This document shows, piece by piece, positions 53,691-64,000 of a stretch of DNA of 64,000 nt. The stretch's first letter is position 1. Every line of letters begins with the position of its first letter. Location: the NCBI RefSeq assembly GCF_036320965.1, contig NC_092241.1, positions 2,890,795-2,954,794 on the forward strand, given 5' to 3'. A model generated the notes under the pieces. That model was given only the letters and a program-made list of their open reading frames with translations, did not search any database and had not been told where the DNA came from. This DNA is from Panulirus ornatus. Lineage: Eukaryota; Arthropoda; Malacostraca; Decapoda; Palinuridae. A program made the translations under genes and the position numbers.

Positions 53691-54884
53691 TACCAAACTC
53701 AGTCACCAACGTCTGCAGTTTCTTACCCGAATCAGCCACCAGCGCTGCATCATCAGCGAACAACAACTGACTCACTTCCCAAGCCCTCTCATCCACAACA
53801 GACTGCATACTTGCCCCTCTCTCCGAAACTGTTGCTTTCACCTCTCTAACAACTCCATCCATAAACAAATCAAACAACCATGGAGACATCACGCACCCCT
53901 GCCGCAAACAGACTTTCACTGGAAACCAATCACTTTCCTCTCCTCCTACTCGTACACATGCCTTACATCCTTGGTCAAAACTTCTCGCTGCTTCAAGCAA
54001 CTTATCTCCCACACCATATACTCTTAATACCTTCCACAGCGCATCTCTATCAACTCTATTATATGCCTTCTCCAGATTCATAAATGCTACATGCAAATCT
54101 ATCTGTTTTTTCTAAGTATTTTTCACATACATTGTTCAAAGCAAACATCTGATCCACACATCCTCTACCACTTTTGAAACCACACTGTTCTTCCCCAGCC
54201 TGGTGCTCTGTACATGCCTTTACCCTCTCAATCAATACTCTCCCATATGATTTCCTAGAAATGCTCAACAAACTTATACCTCCGTAATCTGAACACTCAC
54301 CTTTATCCCCTTTGCCTTTGTACAATGGCATTATGCATGCATTCCGAAAACCTTAAGGCACTTCACCATGATCCATACATACATTGAATATCTTTACCGA
54401 CCAATCAACAACACAGTCACCACCTTTTTTAATCTATTCCACTGCAATACCATCCAAACCCACCACCTTGCCGGCTTTCATCTTCCACAAAGCTTTCACT
54501 ACCTCTTCCCTGTTTACCAAACCATTCTCCCTGGCCCTCTCACTTCGCAAACCACCTCGACCAAAACACCCTATATCTGCCACTCTATCATCAAACACAT
54601 TTAACAAACCTTCAAAATACTCACTGTATGTCCTTCTCACTTCAACTCTACTCGTTATTTCCTCCCCATTAGCTCCCTTCACCGATGTCCCCATTTGTTC
54701 TCTTGTTTTACGCACTTTATTTACCTCCCTTAAAAACATCTTTTTATTTTCCTTAAAATTTAGTGATACTCTCTCACCCCAAATCTCATTTGCCCTCTTT
54801 TTCATCCCTTGCACCTTTGTCATGACCTCCTGCCTCATTCTTTTATACATCTCCCAATCATTCGCACTACTTTCCTACAAAAAT
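53691..54884 (-). mobile_element. RTE-type LINE, copy 11 (RT core to linker)
   Basis: From 54884 the minus strand encodes MYKRMRQEVMTKVQGMKKRA (54434-54850), then the RT (54059-54331 and 53647-54096, with LFADDAAL). It is tail to tail with copy 10, with both 3' ends missing. Confidence 0.83.
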
Positions 54885-55200
<316 letters not shown>

Positions 55201-55319
55201 CTGGTGGTGGGCAACGGGGTCTACACCGGTTATTTCCCAACAGGCGCACATAGCCAGCAGGTAGCATTTTACCGAACCTAACTACAACGTGGAGGTATAT
55301 GAATACGAACAAAGTGCAT

Positions 55320-55404
55320 AGGCCCATAGCCTAGCGATAGCATTCCCGCCTGTTGCACAGGGTTCCCGGGTTCGATTCTGGCTATTGGAGGTTTGTATGC
55401 TTTA
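55320..55404 (+). mobile_element. tRNA-derived SINE, inverted pair member 2
   Basis: GCCCATAGCCTAGCGATAGC and GGGTTCGATTCTGG repeat the head of member 1 on the other strand. The 120 bp between the members (55201-55319) include body sequence (TGGAGGTATATGAATACGAA) shared with the SINE at 9.8 kb. Confidence 0.65.
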
Positions 55405-55436
55405 TATATATATATTTTTTTTTTCTTTTTTTTTTA

Positions 55437-56407
55437 TACTTTGTCGCTGTCTCCCGCGTTTGCGAGGTAGCGCAAGGAAACAGACGAAAGAAATGGCCCA
55501 ACCCCCCCCCCCCCTCATACACATGTACATACACACGTCCACACACGCAAATATACATACCTACACAGCTTTCCATGGTATACCCCAGACGCTTCACATG
55601 CCTTGATTCAATCCACTGACAGCACGTCAACCCCTGTATACCACATCGCTCCAATTCACTCTATTCCTTGCCCTCCTTTCACCCTCCTGCATGTTCAGGC
55701 CCCGATCACACAAAATCTTTTTCACTCCATCTTTCCACCTCCAATTTGGTCTCCCTCTTCTCCTCGTTCCCTCCACCTCCGGAACATATATCCTCTTGGT
55801 CAATCTTTCCTCACTCATTCTCTCCATGTGCCCAAACCATTTCAAAACACCCTCTTCTGCTCTCTCAACCACGCTCTTTTTATTTCCACACATCTCTCTT
55901 ACCCTTACGTTACTTACTCGATCAAACCACCTCACACCACACATTGTCCTCAAACATCTCATTTCCAGCACATCCATCCTCCTGCGCACAACTCTATCCA
56001 TAGCCCACGCCTCGCAACCATACAACATTGTTGGAACCACTATTCCTTCAAACATACCCATTTTTGCTTTCCGAGATAATGTTCTCGACTTCCACACATT
56101 TTTCAAGGCTCACAAAATTTTCGCCCCCTCCCCCACCCTATGATCCACTTCCGCTTCCATGGTTCCATCCGCTGACAGATCCACTCCCAGATATCTAAAA
56201 CACTTCACTTCCTCCAGTTTTTCCCCATTCAAACTCACCTCCCAATTGACTTGACCCTCAACCCTACTGTACCTAATAACCTTGCTCTTATTCACATTTA
56301 CTCTTAACTTTCTTCTTCCACACACTTTACCAAACTCAGTCACCAGCTTCTGCAGTTTCTCACATGAATCAGCCACCAGCGCTGTATCATCAGCGAACAA
56401 CAACTGA

Positions 56408-56410
<3 letters not shown>
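55437..56410 (-). mobile_element. RTE-type LINE, copy 12 (RT C-terminal half, short 3' UTR)
   Basis: The ORFs 56110-56412 (from [11 protein letters not shown]) and 55627-56106 are two halves split by a small indel near 56108. The short-form 3' UTR and tail lie at 55437-55626. It shares the variant VCGRRKLRVN with copies 13 and 15, suggesting recent common origin. Confidence 0.9.

Positions 56411-56488
<78 letters not shown>
56411..56488. repeat. (TA)n spacer between head-to-head RTE copies
   Basis: TA run joining the truncated 5' ends of copies 12 (minus) and 13 (plus). Confidence 0.96.
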
Positions 56489-57881
<1,393 letters not shown>

Positions 57882-60828
57882 TCCTCCCCTCCTTGTATTA
57901 ACTTTCTAAAATGGGAAACAGAAGAAGGAGTCACGCGGGGAGTGCTCATCCTCCTCGAAGGCTCAGAGTGGGGTGCCTAAATGTGTGTGGATGTAACCAA
58001 GATGTGAAAAAAGGAGAGACAGGTAGTATGTTTGAGGAAAGGAACCTGGATGTTTTGGCTCTGAGTGAAACGAAGCTCAAGGGTAAAGGGGAAGAGTGGT
58101 TTGGGAATGTCTGGGGAGTGAAGTCAGGGGTTAGTGAGAGGACAAGAGCAAGGGAAGGAGTAGCAATACTCCTGAAACAGGAGTTGTGGGAGTATGTGAT
58201 AGAATGGAAGAAAGTAAATTCTCGATTAATATGGGTAAAACTGAAAGTTGATGGAGAGAGGTGGGTGATTATTGGTGCATATGAACCTGGGCATGAGAAG
58301 AAAGATCATGAGAGGCAAGTGTTTTGGGAGCAGCTGAATGAGTGTGTTAGTGGTTTTGATGCACGAGACCGGGTTATACTGATGGGTGATTTGAATGCAA
58401 AGGTGAGTAATGTGGCAGTTGAGGGAATAATTGGTATACATGGGGTGTTCAGTGTTGTAAATGGAAATGGTGAAGAGCTTGTAGATTTATGTGCTGAAAA
58501 AGGACTGATGATTGGGAATACCTGGTTTAAAAAGCGAGATATACATAAGTATACTTATGTAAGTAGGAGAGATGGCCAGAGAGCGTTATTGGATTACGTG
58601 TTAATTGACAGGCGCGCGAAAGAGAGACTTTTGGATGTTAATGTGCTGAGAGGTGCAACTGGAGGGATGTCTGATCATTATCTTGTGGAGGCTAAGGTGA
58701 AGATTTGTATGGGTTTTCAGAAAAGAAGAGTGAATGTTGGGGTGAAGAGGGTGGTGAGAGTAAGTGAGCTTGGGAAGGAGACCTGTGTGAGGAAGTACCA
58801 GGAGAGACTGAGTACAGAATGGAAAAAGGTGAGAACAATGGAAGTAAGGGGAGTGGGGGAGGAATGGGATGTATCTAGGGAATCAGTGATGGATTGCGCA
58901 AAAGATGCTTGTGGCATGAGAAGAGTGGGAGGTGGGTTGATTAGAAAGGGTAGTGAGTGGTGGGATGAAGAAGTAAGAGTATTAGTGAAAGAGAAGAGAG
59001 AGGCATTTGGACGATTTTTGCAGGGAAAAAATGCAATTGAGTGGGAGATGTATAAAAGAAAGAGACAGGAGGTCAAGAGAAAGGTGCAAGAGGTGAAAAA
59101 AAGGGCAAATGAGAGTTGGGGTGAGAGAGTATCATTAAATTTTAGGGAGAATAAAAAGATGTTCTGGAAGGAGGTAAATAAAGTGCGTAAGACAAGGGAG
59201 CAAATGGGAACTTCAGTGAAGGGCGCAAATGGGGAGGTGATAACAAGTAGTGGTGATGTGAGAAGGAGATGGAGTGAGTATTTTGAAGGTTTGTTGAATG
59301 TGTTTGATGATAGAGTGGCAGATATAGGGTGTTTTGGTCGAGGTGGTGTGCAAAGTGAGAGGATTAGGGAAAATGATTTGGTAAACAGAGAAGAGGTAGT
59401 GAAAGCTTTGCGGAAGATGAAAGCCGGCAAGGAAGCAGGTTTGGATGGTACTCCAGTGGAATTTATTAAAAAAGGGGGTGACTGTATTGTTGACTGGTTG
59501 GTAAGGTTATTTAATGTATGTATGACTCATGGTGAGGTGCCTGAGGATTGGCGGAATGCGTGCATAGTGCCATTGTACAAAGGCAAAGGGGATAAGAGTG
59601 AGTGCTCAAATTACAGAGGTATAAGTTTGTTGAGTATTCCTGGTAAATTATATGGGAGGGTATTGACTGAGAGGGTGAAGGCATGTACAGAGCATCAGAC
59701 TGAGGAAGAGCAGTGTGGTTTCAGAAGTGGTAGAGGATGTGTGGATCAGGTGTTTGCTTTGAAGAATGTATGTGAGAAATACTTAGAAAAGCAAATGGAT
59801 TTGTATGTAGCATTTATGGATCTGGAGAAGGCATATGACAGAGTTGATAGAGATGCTCTGTGGAAGGTATTAAGAATATATGGTGTGGGAGGAAAGTTGT
59901 TAGAAGCAGTGAAAAGTTTTTATCGAGGATGTAAGGCATGTGTACGTGTAGGAAGAGAGGAAAGTGATTGGTTCTCAGTCAATGTAGGTTTGCGGCAGGG
60001 GTATGTGATGTCTCCATGGTTGTTTAATTTGTTTATGGATGGGGTTGTTAGGGAGGCAAATGCAAGAGTTTTGGAAAGAGGGGCAAGTATGAAGTCTGTT
60101 GGGGATGAGAGAGCTTGGGAAGTGAGTCAGTTGTTGTTCGCTGATGATACAGCGCTGGTGGCTGATTCATGTGAGAAACTGCAGAAGCTGGTGACTGAGT
60201 CTGGTAAAGTGTGTGGAAGAAGAAAGTTAAGAGTAAATGTGAATAAGAGCAAAGTTATTAGGTACAGTAGGGTTGAGGGTCAAGTCAATTGGGAGGTGAG
60301 TTTGAATGGAGAAAAACTGGAGGAAGTGAAGTGTTTTAGATATCTGGGAGTGGATCTGGCAGCGGATGGAACCATGGAAGCGGAAGTGGATCATAGGGTG
60401 GGGGAGGGGGCGAAAATTCTGGGGGCCTTGAAGAATGTGTGGAAGTGGAGAACATTATCTCGGAAAGCAAAAATGGGTATGTTTGAAGGAATAGTGGTTC
60501 CAACAATGTTGTATGGTTGCGAGGCGTGGGCCCCACTATGGATAGAGTTGTGCGCAGGAGGATGGATGTGCTGGAAATGAGATGTTTGAGGACAATGTGT
60601 GGTGTGAGGTGGTTTGATCGAGTGAGTAACGTAAGGGTAAGAGAGATGTGTGGAAATAAAAAGAGCGTGGTTGAGAGAGCAGAAGAGGGTGTTTTGAAGT
60701 GGTTTGGGCACATGGAGAGAATGAGTGAGGAAAGATTGACCAAGAGGATATATGTGCCAGAGGTGGAGGGAACGAGAAGTGGGAGACCAAATTGGAGGTG
60801 GAAAGATGGATTGATCGGGGCCTGAACC
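57882..60828 (+). mobile_element. RTE-type LINE, copy 15 (889-codon ORF, endonuclease plus reverse transcriptase)
   Basis: This is the best reference copy. The ORF 57911-60580 encodes a basic leader (MGNRRRSHAGSAHPPRRLR), an APE-type endonuclease to about residue 250 (SETKLKG, MGDLNAK, MSDHYLV), a charged linker, and a reverse transcriptase from about residue 500 ([56 protein letters not shown]). Endonuclease plus RT in one ORF, this motif set and the short repeat-tailed 3' UTR fit the RTE clade. Target-primed reverse transcription in the nucleus is the family's known mode. A 5-bp insertion near 60532 shifts the frame; the C-terminal piece is at 60517-60825. A deletion removes part of KDGVKKILCDRG, and the copy stops at CCTGAAC (60828) without any 3' UTR. 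Other copies have AAAAGG, not AAAATGG, at the start codon, so the native start is uncertain. Confidence 0.93.
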
Positions 60829-61599
60829 TGTCTGCATCAACCGTGGTCTAAATGCCTCATACATTGCTACACGAACACCATATGCAGAAATCTAATGACA
60901 CGATATAATGCTCCGGCGTTCTATACATGGGGCAAACTTCTCAACCTTCCAACCTTTAGACTTAGCCCTTATTACGTCGGATATAGAACTTGGAAGTAGA
61001 AAAGCATTATCATGAAATCGACATCAGACAAGGCTACCCTGGTATATCAACCACTCTAATCCTCATCCAAAGAACACAACGGCTGGCTACCTCCCTTGTA
61101 GAACAGCAATGAAGTGTACAGTGAAGTAATAAACAAGGACCACCAAGATAACTGGTGCAACAGACGAGGCATTAGACAGATGGCATGACCCCGTCGAAAT
61201 GATGCAACGACTGCAATCCCACCCAAAAGATACAAGACGTTGTCATACTCTCCGCCCTCACAAGAAATGACAGAATATAATCACCTTAACATCAGTATTC
61301 TAGACTACGTCAGTTACCAACAGCTGAGCATATGGTATACCAGCAATGTAAAGTCCTCCAACTGCCAATTATGTACTGGGTAAACACGGTCAACTCCGTA
61401 GAGCGAAAGATACAGTGACCTGAAACCATTTTGGCAAAGAGTCAGACGTTGACAGATGAGTTCCAAGAGCAGCATCAAACCCCCTAAAACTTAACAGCAA
61501 AAAGAGTGATGAGGACAAAGGAATAGCACCCCGAATTCATGAACGAGGATATTGTGTTCAGAATCAAGCGTGAAGAAATTTGATTTCACAACCAAAATC

Positions 61600-61693
<94 letters not shown>

Positions 61694-62400
61694 AATAAGC
61701 CAACTGACTGACTTACAACAAGGAAAGGATCATCTCACATTAGACCACAGAATCATCTCGACTGATTCTCCTAGCAACTGTTTCTCAATGAAAAATCATT
61801 TGCCGAGGGTACGAACAGCCATCCAGAAAACCCAACATATTAATTCAAAATAGCTTCTAATCCTTATCAATATCTGCATCGTTATGGAAAGCAAAGGATA
61901 CTTTCTCAAAGGTTCAAAGAGGCCAGAGTAATTGACACGCAAACCAGGAAGGCCAGATACACTATGTAAAGCAGCTCCAACCATTCTTCAAGAGTCCAAA
62001 ATTTACGCCTGCTTAAAGCCATGACCCTACCCATCCTAACTTGCTGATACAAAGGATACAGAATAAGGGCCCTACGATTCATCACAATAGAAACACCCCA
62101 CAGTTAAAGCATTGACGAAAAGCACGAACAGCTAAAGATTAAAGCATTCAGCATATACTTAAGATAAAATGATGACAGAGACACATATCTGAGACCTTTA
62201 CAGTAGTACAAGCATGGAACACCTTGGTTCCGTCAGAGCCTGATGACACTTATGAAACTCAAACCGTAGATCGATAATCACAATGTAAAATGCTTAGCCT
62301 ATCAAATCTACTCCCCTAGACTACAAAGAGACATCACTACATACACATCCCCAGTCTGCCGGGGGAATATGATAAAGATTTAAAAACACATCCACATCAC
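60829..62400 (+). mobile_element. Very decayed LINE RT relic
   Basis: Scattered similarity to the end of Jockey-type RTs on the plus strand: near 62040-62100 YRIRALRFIT, close to QNRALRFIT, followed by IETPHS, DEKHEQLKIKAF and YLR; upstream RLLKAMTLPILTC. Stops are frequent and no ORF exceeds noise. (GA)n interrupts it at about 61600. The left limit is the RTE breakpoint. Confidence 0.45.
61600..61692. repeat. (GA)n-(GACA)n microsatellite
   Basis: GA to about 61663, then seven GACA units. Confidence 0.97.
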
Positions 62401-63416
62401 ACAACCTCTCTTCCAGTACAAGCTATTCTTTCCCCCGTCGTAACTCCTTTTCTTCTTCCTTTAATCATTATCTAAAGAAGATACGTTGGAAGACCCAGAC
62501 CAAAGGATGATATAAGGAGAGAGAGTGGAAGTGGTTTGTTGTGTACAGACATGGGGTAAGTGATGGGTGATCTGGTGGACTCATCTAGAAGGGAGTGTGG
62601 AAAGCAAAAGATCTCAGCTTCTTTCTCACGATTCTTCATTGTGTCATTTGGGAAACTATTCACACAAGCAGATTTACTGTTCCTGGTTTTTAACAACAAA
62701 ATTCAAGCTGGCCTGATCAGGAAACAAAAGTATACAAGATACTGCAAGGCTAAAGAACGAAGCTATACACAGGCAACTGATCATACTCCTAGCGTTAATG
62801 TACTCCAACTAACAAAACTTGATATGCTGATTGCATCAGTTACGTTAACAAGAGAGATGATATTCGTCTTCTATTTTTCATCCAAAAATATAATCTATTC
62901 ATTTCATGAAAGTTGATCTTTACGACCTTAATTAAGTTTTCAGGGAGTAATTCGACATTCGCGATGAAAGTTAAACTCCACCTGTTTCTGATAAAATGAT
63001 AGCGTTTAATTCACTCTCAGGAATATTTCAAGAAAATAGTGTCTGCCTGAGACATTATAGGACCAATGGGTATTACAAGGCAAATAGGTAGTAAGGGAAA
63101 TATGGATATTAAAGGACAAGTGGATGTTACCGTCCAAATAGACAGTAGCGGTCTGTTTGATGACACTTGTAAACAAGTTCCTCCTACCTGACTTCTGAAG
63201 ATAAAAAACTGGTTCGATAATTTCAATTCAATGTACTTTTATTAAGAGGATGATGGATAAGATTTCTAACTTTACTGTGATATTAATCTAAAAATCTTTG
63301 TTAGATATGAGGATCTGTGTTATGATAAATGGAACGACTGGAGTTATGAAAATATTCTGATGCTCTTATGTCTTAGAACATGTCTCTCGGATATTATCTA
63401 GGCACGTTGGCCTCAC
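62401..63416. other. Intronic single-copy sequence next to the upstream exon
   Basis: No gene, repeat or RNA recognised. The ORF at 62560-62916 shows no domain and lies antisense within the predicted intron. The donor GTGAGG is at 63411-63416 (minus strand). Confidence 0.5.
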
Positions 63417-63626
63417 CTTTCTCATGACTGCTGGGAGAATGGCGGGGAGGTCAGGTCTGGTATGAGAAGTAAGGATGGGTGACGCTCCCGTCACACAGCC
63501 GGACATCACCGATCGTCCCTCACTCAAAAGCAGCAGCGTCTTGTCCCTGTCTCCGTCCAGGACAGCACGGACCAAGGGGTCGCCGTCCAGCTCAAAGGTC
63601 ATTGCCCGCGGGAGCTTCTCCACGTC
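63417..63626 (-). CDS. Internal exon of the ankyrin/Mab-21-like gene
   Basis: A 210-bp, 70-codon exon with acceptor TCTCTTTTGCAG|GAC and donor AAAG|GTGAGG, phase 0 on both sides. The product DVEKLPRAMTFELDGDPLVR, then AVLDGDRDKTLLLLSEG, looks like the first half of an ankyrin repeat (PLVRAVLDGD..TLLLLSEG), ending LPAVMRK. Phase, strand and ankyrin-like content fit joining to the exon at 49276-51624; no other minus-strand exon was found between. The gene must continue beyond the right edge of the window, because this exon has an acceptor rather than a start. The open frame continues past the donor into the intron for 17 more codons, which is not coding. Confidence 0.72.
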
Positions 63627-63654
63627 CTGCAAAAGAGACGTATCATTATTTTGG

Positions 63655-63655
<1 letters not shown>

Positions 63656-63698
<43 letters not shown>
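63656..63698. repeat. (TA)n microsatellite
   Basis: About 21 TA units directly next to the SINE-like repeat below. Confidence 0.95.
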
Positions 63699-63700
<2 letters not shown>

Positions 63701-63825
63701 TTCATACCATTCTCCACCTCCCGCGCCAGCAACGTAGCGCCAAGAACAGAAGACTGGACCTCTAAAGTAACATCCTCACCCGGCCCCCCTCTCTGCTCCC
63801 TCCTTTGGAAACTAAAAAAAAATAA
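63699..63825 (-). mobile_element. Non-autonomous repeat with RTE-like ends, second copy (3' half)
   Basis: The minus strand reads CCAAAGGAGGGAGCAGAGAG, CCGGGTGAGGATG, AGGTCCAGTCTTCTGTTCTT, then GGCGCTACGTTGCTGGCGCG, and runs into (TA)n. It matches the second half of 13445-13641 and extends it by the tail. Confidence 0.6.
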
Positions 63826-63834
63826 AAACCGAAA

Positions 63835-63837
<3 letters not shown>

Positions 63838-63920
<83 letters not shown>
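63838..63920. repeat. (TA)n microsatellite, tail of the last RTE copy
   Basis: About 40 TA units between the SINE-like repeat and the RTE tail. Confidence 0.96.
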
Positions 63921-63922
<2 letters not shown>

Positions 63923-64000
63923 TTTATTCATTTATTATAATTTCTCGTTGTCTCCCACGTTAACGAGGGAGCGCAAGGAAACAGACGAAAGAATGGTCCA
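63921..64000 (-). mobile_element. RTE-type LINE, 3' tail only (continues beyond the window)
   Basis: The minus strand reads TGGACCATTCTTTCGTCTGT, TTCCTTGCGCTCCCTCGTTA, ACGTGGGAGACAACGA and then ATAATAAATG, the family's 3' tail. The spelling ATTCTTTCG links it to the long-3'-UTR subfamily. Confidence 0.85.

Noticed and set aside
62560..62916. 118-codon plus-strand ORF near the right end
   Set aside because: No domain, no convincing start context and antisense within the predicted intron.
63366..63632. Full 88-codon ORF including MRKVRPTCLDNIRETCSKT as the gene's end
   Set aside because: The frame crosses a strong AAAG|GTGAGG donor; the last 17 codons are better explained as intron read-through.

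Overview
The window looks like repeat-dense nuclear DNA from an arthropod, most likely a decapod crustacean. This is inference from the mix of non-LTR and Penelope-like retroelements, long (TA)n, (GT)n, (CT)n and (GA)n tracts, large minisatellites and spliceosomal introns; no species marker is visible. There is no sign of prokaryotic, plasmid or organelle DNA.

Host genes are few. (1) A minus-strand gene has a 210-bp internal exon at 63417-63626 and a long terminal exon at 49276-51624, separated by an 11.8-kb intron in matching phase (0/0). It encodes ankyrin repeats followed by a Mab-21/cGAS-like nucleotidyltransferase-fold domain whose three metal-binding acidic positions appear substituted. 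Two -1 frameshifts, both in GGGG runs, interrupt the long exon. (2) A plus-strand gene at 4308-5347 encodes a 94-aa secreted, very basic Arg/Gly/Tyr-rich peptide precursor with GRR (amidation/cleavage-type) motifs.

Mobile DNA fills most of the rest. One RTE-clade LINE family (APE endonuclease plus reverse transcriptase) supplies about 20 fragments on both strands, among them a near-complete 889-codon ORF at 57911-60580, a long inverted repeat at 1-1997, a tail-to-tail palindrome at about 21.25-21.73 kb, and a block of near-identical truncated units at 21.5-26.0 kb that looks tandemly duplicated. Its 3' UTR ends in a conserved tail that runs into (TA)n. A short non-autonomous repeat carries RTE 5'-UTR and 3'-tail motifs. 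Three Penelope-like fragments carry GIY-YIG endonuclease sequence and hammerhead-like motifs, and each is fused to an RTE fragment. At least four fragments of other LINEs occur, one with a decayed 2A-like motif. tRNA-derived SINEs are also present.

From 28.8 to 38.9 kb the window is almost entirely minisatellites with different units (36, 34, 30, about 47/439, 45 and 12 bp, plus an inverted pair of degenerate arrays). Another 30-bp array at 47.66-49.26 kb abuts the stop codon of the ankyrin/Mab-21-like gene. The many long ORFs inside these arrays are products of repeat units whose length is a multiple of three.
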